A stretch of 64,000 nt of DNA from JAJDXW01 sp965202895 (GTDB taxonomy: Bacteria; Pseudomonadota; Gammaproteobacteria; HK1), in contig OZ241901.1 in the NCBI GenBank assembly GCA_965202895.1, positions 3,472,001-3,536,000 of the forward strand. Direction: 5' to 3'. Position 1 is the stretch's first letter; the number at the start of each line of letters is the position of its first letter. The position numbers and the translations under genes were made by a program. Below are positions 46,750 through 54,612 of this stretch, one piece after another. Under the pieces are notes generated by a model. It was not told the origin of the DNA. It searched no databases and saw nothing but the letters and a program-made list of their open reading frames with translations.

Positions 46750-46846
46750 ACGTCGGCGCGCCCCCCGAGCGTCCGGCGGCCGGTATGAAACAGGACTGTT
46801 CCTCGCCCGTCCGTCTACGGCGCCGGGGCGCTGGCGGGGGGCGACC

Positions 46847-46892
46847 GCGATTCCGCATTGCGGAATCGCCAAGCGACCGCACCAGCGGTCGC
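46847..46892. terminator. Two consecutive perfect hairpins
   Basis: Arms GCGATTCCG/CGGAATCGC (46847-46855 and 46861-46869, 5-base loop) and GCGACCGC/GCGGTCGC (46873-46880 and 46885-46892, loop ACCA). They sit between the convergent ribokinase and amtB genes where a bidirectional terminator is expected, though no T-run follows. The second hairpin's right arm also starts a duplicated copy of the ribokinase 3' end. Confidence 0.5.
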
Positions 46893-47043
46893 CAGCCTCC
46901 CGTTCCTGCCCGGCTGAACGTCCGTGCGCCCGCATCGCCCGTCGGCGATAGGGGCGCGGCCCCGAGACGGGGACCCCGCGTGTCCCATGGCGCCCGCGGC
47001 GGAGAGGCGACGCGCTCCCCACCGCGGGACGCGACCCGGCGGC

Positions 47044-48357
47044 TCAGAGGATGTACCCCCGCTCGTCGTGGAGGGCGAGATCGAGCCCTTCCTCCTCGTC
47101 CTCCTCGGTCACCCGGAGCCCGATCACCGCGTCCAGGATCTTGAGCAGCACGAAGCTCACCACGAAGGTATAGACCAGGGTGGCGGCGACCCCGATGCAC
47201 TGGGCCGCGAGCTGGTCTCCCATGCTGGCGTTCCCGTCGCCGAACCCGGCGCCGCCGAGGATCTCGGCGCAGAACACCCCGGTGAGAATGGCGCCCACGA
47301 TGCCGCCGATGCAGTGGATGCCGAACACGTCGAGGGAATCGTCGTATCCGAGGGCCCGCTTGATCTTCGTCGAGGCCACGAAGCAGACGATCCCGGACGC
47401 GAGGCCGATGACGATGGAGCCCATCGGCCCGACAGAGCCGCTCGCCGGGGTGATCGCGACCAGCCCGGCGATGGCGCCCGACGCGATCCCGAGCACGCTC
47501 GGCTTTCCGTGCGACACCCATTCGCTGAACATCCAGGCGAGCGCGGCGGCGGCCGTCGCGAGCTGGGTCACGGTCATCGCCATTCCGGCCACGCCGTCGG
47601 CCGCGAGCTGGCTGCCGGCGTTGAACCCGAACCAGCCGATCCACAGCATGGCCGCCCCGACGATGGTGTAGCCGAGGTTGTTGGGGGGCATGGGGGTGGT
47701 CGGATAGCCCTTGCGCCGGCCGAGCACGAGGCACGCGGCGAGGCCGGCGATGCCGGCGTTGATGTGCACGACGGTCCCGCCCGCGAAGTCGAGGATCCCG
47801 TGGTCCCCGAGCCATCCGCCGCCCCACACCCAGTGGGTGACGGGGGCGTACACGACCGTCATCCAGATCCCCATGAACCAGAGCATGGCGGAGAACTTCA
47901 TGCGCTCCGCGAACGCACCGACGATGAGGGCCGGGGTGATCACCGCGAACGTCATCTGGAAGGTCATGAAGACCGTCTCGGGGATGGCGCCGCTCATCGC
48001 ATCCACGGTCACCCCGGCGAGGAAGAGCTTCCCGAACCCGCCCATGAAGGCATTGCCGTCGGCGAACGCGATGCTGTAGCCCCAGAAGGCCCAGAGGATG
48101 CTCATGAGACCGGTGATCGCGAAGCACTGCATCAGCACCGAGAGCACGTTCTTGCTCCTGACCATGCCGGCGTAGAAGAGCGACAGCCCCGGAATGGTCA
48201 TGAAGAGCACGAGGGCGGTCGCGGTGAGCATCCACGCGGTGTCGCCCGGGCTCAGATCGTCGGCCATCGCCGCCGCCGGGGCGAGCCCGGCCGCGACCGC
48301 CCCGAGGGCCGCCGCGAGGATCCGCTTCACGGGTTTCCACATCGGTTTCTTCGTCAT
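47044..48357 (-). CDS. amtB: Ammonium transporter
   Basis: A 437-residue Amt-family channel with an N-terminal signal-like segment (ALGAVAAGLAPAAAMA) and about eleven membrane helices. The twin-His pore residues fall in PVTHWVWGGGW (near 165) and VFGIHCIGGIVGA (near 320). It admits ammonium and is blocked by P-II when nitrogen is plentiful. It lies 56 bp downstream of the P-II gene on the same strand, the standard glnK-amtB operon. ATG at 48357 is preferred; another at 48387 would add 10 residues. The C-terminal tail is short and acidic. Confidence 0.93.
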   Translation of the reverse strand: MTKKPMWKPVKRILAAALGAVAAGLAPAAAMADDLSPGDTAWMLTATALVLFMTIPGLSLFYAGMVRSKNVLSVLMQCFAITGLMSILWAFWGYSIAFADGNAFMGGFGKLFLAGVTVDAMSGAIPETVFMTFQMTFAVITPALIVGAFAERMKFSAMLWFMGIWMTVVYAPVTHWVWGGGWLGDHGILDFAGGTVVHINAGIAGLAACLVLGRRKGYPTTPMPPNNLGYTIVGAAMLWIGWFGFNAGSQLAADGVAGMAMTVTQLATAAAALAWMFSEWVSHGKPSVLGIASGAIAGLVAITPASGSVGPMGSIVIGLASGIVCFVASTKIKRALGYDDSLDVFGIHCIGGIVGAILTGVFCAEILGGAGFGDGNASMGDQLAAQCIGVAATLVYTFVVSFVLLKILDAVIGLRVTEEDEEEGLDLALHDERGYIL

Positions 48358-48413
48358 CGTCGGGATTTCCCCTTCGGGTTCGAACATGGCGGTTCGCGTC
48401 GCTCGTTCCGGGT

Positions 48414-48752
48414 TCACAGCGCGGCCTCCTGGGTCTCGCCGGTGCGGATCCGCACCACCTGTTCGAGGTCGGAGACGAAGATCTTCCCGTCCCCGATCTT
48501 GCCGGTCTTCGCCGCGCCGACGATGCACTCGACGACCTCGTCGAGCCGGTCGGCCGCAACCGCCACCTCGAGCTTGATCTTGGGCATGAACTCGACGACG
48601 TACTCGGCGCCCCGGTAGAGCTCGGTATGACCCTTCTGGCGCCCGAACCCCTTGACCTCGGAGACGGTCATGCCTTGGACGCCCAGTTGCAAGAGAGCCG
48701 CCCGGACTTCATCGAGCTTGAACGGTTTGATGACTGCGGTAATGAATTTCAA
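48414..48752 (-). CDS. glnK: P-II nitrogen regulatory protein
   Basis: A 112-residue P-II protein with the T-loop GRQKGHTELYRGAEYVVEF carrying Tyr51, the uridylylation site, and the C-terminal GKIGDGKIFVSDLEQVVRIRTGE signature. The start is TTG at 48752: translation MKFITAVIKPFKLDEVR is canonical only from there, and AGGAG lies seven bases upstream. It senses ATP/ADP and 2-oxoglutarate, and controls the AmtB encoded next. Whether it is GlnB or GlnK is decided by the amtB linkage, which favours GlnK. Confidence 0.95.
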   Translation of the reverse strand: MKFITAVIKPFKLDEVRAALLQLGVQGMTVSEVKGFGRQKGHTELYRGAEYVVEFMPKIKLEVAVAADRLDEVVECIVGAAKTGKIGDGKIFVSDLEQVVRIRTGETQEAAL

Positions 48753-49208
48753 GTGATTTCTCCTCGCATTGAGTCCACGAGCGGACCTCCCCGGGGCCGA
48801 GCCCGGCCCTTCCGGGCACCGAGGTTCGTACACGACGTGAGGCACGCGACATTCCCGAAGGAGCGAACGGCCCGCGAATCCGAGAGTCTGCCCCCGGAGC
48901 GATACACGCGGGGGACAGGAGGGGCCGTTCCGTCCGGGCGGGCGGAGTGTACGCCATTCGGAGGCGTCGCCGAACCTCCTTCGGCGCGCACATGCCTCAT
49001 ATCGAGGCCCGGGCGCTGTTCGTAGGCTATTGATATAGAGGGTGTAGAGAGGGGGTCGAGATATTTCTTACCCCCACGCAGACGGCGTTCTTCCGTGGTT
49101 CGAGGTCGGTTCGAGGGGCGTTTTGGCGGATTTCACCCCACGGGGCCGGCGCCTTCGTCCGCAGCAACACAAGGTGTTGTAAATCAATCGGATAAGGTGG
49201 AAATAAGT

Positions 49209-49280
49209 GTCGCCATAGGGTACGATGGGTTCATCATCAAACCCGTACCGGCTCTCGGTCAGGAGGCACACTATGGCGAC
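49209..49280 (+). promoter_or_regulatory. Stem enclosing the transposase start codon
   Basis: GTCGCCATAG (49209-49218) is perfectly complementary to CTATGGCGAC (49271-49280), which contains the transposase ATG. Inside lies a second stem-loop, GGTAC/GTACC plus GGGTT/AACCC around CATCATCA. The Shine-Dalgarno AGGAGG (49261-49266) sits between the stems. Confidence 0.55.
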
Positions 49281-50742
49281 GGCGCACACGGTACTTTTTT
49301 CCTGGTCCGATGTCGAGCAGCTACCCGAGCTTCGTCGCTTGGAGCTGGTGTTGGAGGCGCTGCCGGACGAGGAGTTGGTGTCGTCGTTGGAGGCGATTCG
49401 GGGTCGGGGCCGGGACGACTACCCGGTGCGGGCGATGTGGCGTGCGGTGGTGGCGGGGGTGGTGTTCGGGCACCGTTCGAGTGCCTCGTTGGTGCGCGAG
49501 TTGGGTCGCAATCCGGCGCTGCTCGCGGTGTGCGGATTCGAGGCGCTGCCTCGCCAGGGTCGTGTGCGCCGGTTCGTCGAGCGGGTCGATGGGGTATCGC
49601 GGGTGGTGAGCGTGCCGGGTGCGTGCCGCGATTCGGTTCCGAGCCACTGGAACTTCTCTCGGTTCGTTCGCCGGTTGGTGGAACTCGAAGCGCGCACGGG
49701 GGTGTTCGAGGCGATGATGCGGCGCTTGGGGGAACAGTTGCGCGAAGCGCTGCCTGACTTCGGCGAGCATCTGGGGTACGACGGGAAGGCGGTGCCCAGT
49801 CACTCGACCGGTCGGGTGTCGGCTCGCACGGGGGCCGCGTCGGACCGCGATGCGGATTGGGGCCGCCACGAGACCCGGGGGGTGGATGGACGCAGCGGGC
49901 GGGCGTGGACGAAGGTGAAATCGTGGTTCGGCTACCGGGTGCATCTGATGGCGGACACGCGCTACGAAGTCCCGGTGTCGTACCGGGTGACGAGGGCATC
50001 GCGCGCGGAGGTCAAGGTGCTCGACGAGATGGTGGACGAGGAGTTGGGGGACTGGGCCGGTCGATGCCGGGACTTCAGCGCCGACCGTGGGCTGGACTGC
50101 GGGGCGCTGAAGGCGAAGCTGTGGCAGTGCCATGGGGTGCGCCCCCTCATCGAGCCGCGCGAGTTGTGGCGCGAAGAAAAGGCGATGCCCGGCCATGACC
50201 CCGCGCGGCCCATCACACGAGCGCTGTACCCCGAACGGGCGGACTGCATCGTGTACACCGAGAAGGGTCAGGTGCATTGCCGATGCCCGAGCACGGGGGA
50301 GCAACGCGACCTGGCGTTCTGGGGGTTCGACTCGGGGCGTAACGCGCTCAAGTACCGGTGTCCGGCGGCGGCCTGCGGCCTCACGTGCGAGGGCCGCATG
50401 GAGTGCGAGCGGATGGGGGGCGGCCAAGGCGGGGAGTACGGGCGCGTGGTGCGCATCGTGCTCGACCGGCACGACCAGCGCATCTTCACCCCCACCCCCT
50501 ACGGAAGCCCCGCATGGAAGCGCGGCTACCGCCGGCGCACGGCCCTGGAACGGATCAACGCCCGTTTGGACCGCAGCTTCGAGTTCGAGCAGCACTTCGT
50601 GCGGGGCTTGTCCCGGATGCGCACGCGCGTGGGCTTGGCGCTCGCGGTGATGATGGCGCTCGCGTTGGGTCAGGTGCGTGCCGGGCGCCCCGAACGGATG
50701 CGTTCGTTGTACGGCCCGGTTCCTTGGGCCGACACCGGCTGA
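49273..50742 (+). CDS. Transposase (DUF772 / DDE type)
   Basis: A 489-residue transposase. The N-terminal DUF772-type domain reads PVRAMWRAVVAGVVFGHRSS and SLVRELGRNPALLAVCGFEALP. The DDE-fold core follows (HLGYDGKAVPSHSTGR near residue 165, then DFSADRGLDCGALKAKLW near 270), with a Cys-rich insert (CRCPSTGEQRDLAFWGFD, CPAAACGLTC) and the C-terminal RTALERINARLDRSFEFEQHF. ATG at 49273 has AGGAGG six bases upstream and lies in a 10-bp stem. It appears intact and is probably the source of enzyme for the C-type elements nearby. Confidence 0.85.
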   Translation: MATAHTVLFSWSDVEQLPELRRLELVLEALPDEELVSSLEAIRGRGRDDYPVRAMWRAVVAGVVFGHRSSASLVRELGRNPALLAVCGFEALPRQGRVRRFVERVDGVSRVVSVPGACRDSVPSHWNFSRFVRRLVELEARTGVFEAMMRRLGEQLREALPDFGEHLGYDGKAVPSHSTGRVSARTGAASDRDADWGRHETRGVDGRSGRAWTKVKSWFGYRVHLMADTRYEVPVSYRVTRASRAEVKVLDEMVDEELGDWAGRCRDFSADRGLDCGALKAKLWQCHGVRPLIEPRELWREEKAMPGHDPARPITRALYPERADCIVYTEKGQVHCRCPSTGEQRDLAFWGFDSGRNALKYRCPAAACGLTCEGRMECERMGGGQGGEYGRVVRIVLDRHDQRIFTPTPYGSPAWKRGYRRRTALERINARLDRSFEFEQHFVRGLSRMRTRVGLALAVMMALALGQVRAGRPERMRSLYGPVPWADTG

Positions 50743-51051
50743 CCGGCTCGCTGCGCTCCCATCTGTCCCGGTCCGGTCCCGCGGGCCAAGCCCCGGCTCG
50801 TGCGCGTCGCCCGGATCGGCGCATTTTGCCCTTGTACGAAGGCCCGATGCGGGGTCTACGGCTCCTCTTCGGGCTCGATTGCGCCCCGTCGCACCCCCTC
50901 GCGCGCCCGACCCGACCGTCCGCCCTCCACCGGACAGCTCCGAAAACCCCACAGCGCACATGCCTCATATCCGGCTTCCGTTGCGGTCCAGCCCGGATGT
51001 CTGCTATCAAGCGGCTTCCATCGGCGAACCGGGGATGGGCCAATCGGGGCG
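50743..51051. other. Gap between transposase and GMC oxidoreductase
   Basis: About 309 bp. It holds the right end of the IS element (to 50971) and about 80 bp of probable leader for the oxidoreductase. No additional gene recognised; the frame 50800-51050 has no family features. Confidence 0.5.
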
Positions 51052-52653
51052 ATGCACGACTTCGTCATCGTTGGCGGCGGGTCCGCCGGCTGCACCCTGG
51101 CGGCGCGGCTGAGCGAGCTCGCCGACGCACGGGTGCTGCTGCTCGAATCGGGTCCGAGGGACCGCGATCGCAACATCCACGTCCCCGCCGCCTTCTACAA
51201 GGTGGTGGGGGGGCCGCTCACCTGGGGATTCCACACCGCGCCGCTCGCCCACGCCGACCATCGGCGCATGGTCTATCCGCAGGCCCGGGTCCTCGGGGGC
51301 GGCAGCTCCATCAACGCAATGGTCTACACGCGGGGCAATGCCGCCGACTACGACGCCTGGGAACGGGAAGAGGGCTGCACGGGATGGTCCTACGCCGGCG
51401 TGCTGCCCTGCTTTCGCCGGGCCGAGGACAACGAACGCTTCACGAACGAGCACCACGCGGCGGGCGGGCCGCTCGGGGTGTCGGACCAGATCAGCCCCCA
51501 CTACCTGACCAAGGCGTTCGTGCGCGCCGCCCAGGAAGCCGGGATCCCCTGCAACCCGGACTTCAACGGCGCCCGCCAGGAGGGATGCGGCCTCTACCAG
51601 GTGACGCAGCGGGCCGGCCGGCGGTGCAGCGCGGCGGCCGGCTATCTCGGGGCGGCGCTCGGCCGCCCCAACCTCACCCTCCGGACCGGCTGCCGGGTGA
51701 CGCGCATCGTCCTGGAGGGCGGGCGTGCGGTCGGCGTCGAGTACCGGCAGGGCAGGGGAGGCGCCCGGACGGTGGCGCGGGCGGAACAGGAGGTCATCGT
51801 GGCCGCCGGGGCCATCGGCTCCCCCCGGCTCCTGCTCCTCTCGGGCATCGGCCCGGCGGACGAGCTCCGCGGGGCAGGGATCGACGTCGTGCACGATCTG
51901 CCGGGAGTCGGGAAGAACCTCCAGGACCACATCGACGTCTACGCCATCAGCGAGCTCTCCGGCCCCCACGGGTACGACCGGTACAAGGGGATCGGCGGGC
52001 AGCTCCGGGTGGGGGCGCAGTGGAAGCTCTTCGGCTCGGGCCCCGCGACCTCGAACCTCGCCGAGGGCGGCGCGTTCTGGTGGGCGGACCGCGATCAGAC
52101 GGCGCCCGACCTCCAGCTCCATTTCCTTCCGGGCGCGGGGCTCGAGCCCGGGGTTCCGCCGCTTGCGGGCCACGGGTGCACCCTGAACTCCTGCCACCTT
52201 CGCCCCCGCAGCCGCGGCAGCGTCACCCTGCGCGACGCCGATCCCGAGACCCCGCCGATCATCGACCCGAACTTCTGGGCCGAGCCTTACGATTTCGAGA
52301 TGTCGCTACGCGGATTCGAGCTGGTTCGCGAGATCATGTCGCAGCCGGCATTTCGGAAGTACGTGCGGCGCGAGCATCTGCCCGGACCGGAGGCGAAGAC
52401 CCGTGACGACGTCGCGGCCCACGCGCGCCGCTTCGGCAAGACCGACTACCATCCCGTCGGCACCTGCAAGATGGGGGTGGACGAGCGGGCGGTCGTCGAC
52501 CCCTCGCTTCGCGTTCACGGTCTCGCGGGCCTTCGGATCGCCGACTCCTCGATCATGCCCCGCCTCGTCAGCTCGAACACCAACGCGGCATCCATCATGA
52601 TCGGCGAGAAGGCGAGCGACCTCGTCAAGGGCAACCGCGCCCCCGGGCCGTAA
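51052..52653 (+). CDS. GMC-family FAD oxidoreductase
   Basis: A 533-residue glucose-methanol-choline oxidoreductase. The FAD-binding motif DFVIVGGGSAGCTLAARLSE is at the very start (ATG 51052). VLGGGSSINAMVYTRGNAADYDAW near residue 80 and GAIGSPRLLLLSGIGPADEL near 258 are PROSITE-type GMC signatures. The C-terminus has HPVGTCKMG, with the catalytic His, then SSNTNAASIMIGEKASDL. It oxidises an alcohol, most often choline-like or aliphatic. It starts just after an IS element that may have altered its promoter. Confidence 0.9.
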   Translation: MHDFVIVGGGSAGCTLAARLSELADARVLLLESGPRDRDRNIHVPAAFYKVVGGPLTWGFHTAPLAHADHRRMVYPQARVLGGGSSINAMVYTRGNAADYDAWEREEGCTGWSYAGVLPCFRRAEDNERFTNEHHAAGGPLGVSDQISPHYLTKAFVRAAQEAGIPCNPDFNGARQEGCGLYQVTQRAGRRCSAAAGYLGAALGRPNLTLRTGCRVTRIVLEGGRAVGVEYRQGRGGARTVARAEQEVIVAAGAIGSPRLLLLSGIGPADELRGAGIDVVHDLPGVGKNLQDHIDVYAISELSGPHGYDRYKGIGGQLRVGAQWKLFGSGPATSNLAEGGAFWWADRDQTAPDLQLHFLPGAGLEPGVPPLAGHGCTLNSCHLRPRSRGSVTLRDADPETPPIIDPNFWAEPYDFEMSLRGFELVREIMSQPAFRKYVRREHLPGPEAKTRDDVAAHARRFGKTDYHPVGTCKMGVDERAVVDPSLRVHGLAGLRIADSSIMPRLVSSNTNAASIMIGEKASDLVKGNRAPGP

Positions 52654-52692
52654 CCGGCCGGGCGGAGCGGGCCGGGCGGGACGGCCGGCGGT

Positions 52693-53106
52693 TCAGGCGC
52701 CGCCGGCGCCGAAGCCCATGCTCGATCGGAACACGTTCGGCTTGCGATAGACGGCGAGGATCACGCAGCCTTCGTCGGAGTGGGTCTCATGGCACGAGTC
52801 CGGGCGGCGCCAGACGTACTCGCCCGCCCGGGCAATGCCGTCGTGATCGTAGAACGAGCCCTCGATGACATAGCTCTGCTCGATCTCCGGGTGCCGGTGA
52901 AACGGAAGCGAGGCTCCCGGCTCCCACTTGAGAAGACACGTCATCTCGCCCTTTTCCGCGTCTTCGTAGAGCACCTTGATGGAAATCCCCTCGAAGCGCG
53001 TCGGCTTCCAATCCAGGTCCTGCGGACGAACGTAGGTCGAACCCTCCGGGGTCGCCTCTCCGGGCATCGCCGCTGCCGCCATCGTCTGCTCCCTCGATTC
53101 GGTCAT
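52693..53106 (-). CDS. Cupin domain protein
   Basis: A 137-residue single-domain cupin. Motif 1 is near residues 66-85: PGASLPFHRHPEIEQSYVIEG with metal ligands His70, His72 and Glu76 type residues. Motif 2 reads GEYVWRRPDSCHETHSDEG. It is either a small metal-dependent enzyme or a sensor. It is convergent with the GMC gene and co-directional with the amidohydrolase gene upstream. Start ATG at 53106. Confidence 0.82.
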   Translation of the reverse strand: MTESREQTMAAAAMPGEATPEGSTYVRPQDLDWKPTRFEGISIKVLYEDAEKGEMTCLLKWEPGASLPFHRHPEIEQSYVIEGSFYDHDGIARAGEYVWRRPDSCHETHSDEGCVILAVYRKPNVFRSSMGFGAGGA

Positions 53107-53229
53107 TGGTCCGGTGCAGGCTCCATTGTAGTCGGGTAATCCGGGGACGGCCGGTGGTTCCCGCTCCGGATCGGCTCGTCGTGGTTCCCGCCATCGTGTC
53201 CGCCTCGGCGGTTTCGGCCGCCCCGGTCC

Positions 53230-54096
53230 CTATGGACCTTCTCCGGAGCCCGCGGCGCCGATGCGGTAGAACCGTGCCGCGGCGCCGCCGAAGACCGCGT
53301 CCCGGGCCGGCCCGTCGAGGCGCCCGGTGAGGGCGTCCGCCGCCTCTCGCCACGCGTCGTAGGTCGCCCGGCGCCGGCACACCGGCCAGTCCGAGCCCCA
53401 CATCACCCGCTCGGGGCCGAAGGCGGAGAGCACGTGGTCGGAGAAAGGGCGGAGATCTTCGACCGTCCAGCCCTCGCCCGCCTCCGTGACGAGCCCCGAG
53501 AGCTTGCAGAACGCGGAGGTCTCCTCCGCGAGCCGTGACATCTTTCCCGCCCAGTCGTCGAAGGCGGCCGGCTCTCTTGGATAGTCCCGGATCCTCGGCT
53601 TCATGCAGTGGTCGATCACCGCCCGGAGATCCGGGTAGCGCCGGAAGAGGGTGAGGAAGTTGTCGAGGTGGAGAGGAAACCCGAGGGCGTCGAAGGCGAG
53701 GTCGAGATCGATGAGGGCCCGGTAGGCCCACTGCACGTCTCCCCGCACCATCCAGTCCGGGTCCGGGAGGTCCTGGATCATGGGGCGCACCCCGGCGAGC
53801 TTCGGGTGACGGGCGAGGCGTTCCAGGCGCCGGCGATGCTCGGGGACCTCGAAGTCCACCCACCCGACGACGGCGGCCACCGATCCGGTCGCGTCCGCGA
53901 TCCCGAGCAGGTACTCCGTCTCCTCGACGCTCGGGGCGGCCTGCACCAGGACGGTCGCCTCGATCCCGTGTCGTTCGAGGGCGGGGGCCAGATCGGCCGG
54001 GCCGTAGCGGCGGTCGAGGACCGGATCCCCCGCCTCCATCCAGTGGTAGTCGCCGCGCCGGGGCTCCCAGTAGTGGTGGTGCGCGTCGATCCTCAC
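53230..54096 (-). CDS. Amidohydrolase-family protein (PF04909, L-fuconolactonase-like)
   Basis: A 288-residue TIM-barrel metal hydrolase. The metal-binding start MRIDAHHHYWEP and the C-terminal RVMWGSDWPVCRRRATYDAW (metal Asp) are intact; DLPDPDW near residue 110 and VIDHCMKPRI near 165 are usual in L-fuconolactonase and L-rhamnono-lactonase homologues. It probably hydrolyses a sugar-acid lactone. An aldo/keto reductase of the fucose/aldose dehydrogenase kind is encoded 516 bp upstream on the same strand. Start ATG at 54096. Confidence 0.87.
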   Translation of the reverse strand: MRIDAHHHYWEPRRGDYHWMEAGDPVLDRRYGPADLAPALERHGIEATVLVQAAPSVEETEYLLGIADATGSVAAVVGWVDFEVPEHRRRLERLARHPKLAGVRPMIQDLPDPDWMVRGDVQWAYRALIDLDLAFDALGFPLHLDNFLTLFRRYPDLRAVIDHCMKPRIRDYPREPAAFDDWAGKMSRLAEETSAFCKLSGLVTEAGEGWTVEDLRPFSDHVLSAFGPERVMWGSDWPVCRRRATYDAWREAADALTGRLDGPARDAVFGGAAARFYRIGAAGSGEGP

Positions 54097-54310
54097 CGTC
54101 TACCTCCCTTCGCTGCCGGCGGCCGGGCGGCCGGTCCGAGCCGCGCTGGTCCAAGCCACCCCGGGACGACTCCGGGGCGACCCCGGGGCGACCCCGGGTC
54201 CGAGTCGATACGCGGGCCGGGCAAGCAGCGCGGCCCATGCATCGGCAGGGGCGTTCCATTCCGTCGGGGCCGCGGCCAGCCGGAAGGGGCGCCTCCCCGA
54301 GAACCGGCAT

Positions 54311-54558
54311 GTCCTGGGAACGCGGGCGTCCCGCCCGCATTGATCGGCGGCGGCCTCGCCGTCCCATTTGCGGGCGGGACGCCCGCGTTCCCAGGACGCC
54401 GTGCCCGCGCAAGTGGCTCCGTGGGGTGAAATCCGCCAGCCACCCCCTCGAACCGAACCCAAACCACGGAAGAACGCCGTCCCCGTGGGGTAAAAAATAT
54501 CTCGACCCCCTCTCTACACACTCTATATCAAGAACTTGCGAACAGCGCCCGGGGCTCG
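54311..54558. repeat. Composite repeat: B copy 5 plus C block
   Basis: B arms at 54311-54338 and 54370-54397 (28-bp perfect inverted repeat). They are followed by the C block (CTCCGTGGGGTGAAATCCGC, then AAATATCTCGACCCCCTCTC) ending TTGCGAACAGCGCCCGGGGC near 54555. It is almost the same architecture as 16832-17085, but its left C-type end is missing. The rest of the 54097-54612 gap, mainly GC-rich, shows nothing more. Confidence 0.75.
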
Positions 54559-54612
54559 AAGCGTGAAGAAGCGCGGGCGGGTCAAACAGCGCGGCCCGGG
54601 CCGGGGCGCCGG

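Larger units (their letters stand above)
48986..50971. mobile_element. IS element (DUF772-type, IS1182/IS5-like) with C-family ends
   Basis: The unit encloses the transposase gene. GCGCACATGCCTCATATC occurs as a perfect 18-bp direct repeat at 48986-49003 and 50954-50971. The left interior starts GGGCGCTGTTCGTAGG (49011) and carries the C block (GATATAGAGGGTGTAGAGAG, then GGTCGAGATATTTCTTACC) also found at 16.9, 54.4 and 55.9 kb. The right interior is CGAAAACCCCACAGCGC. The exact ends are uncertain because of this duplication. Confidence 0.65.
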
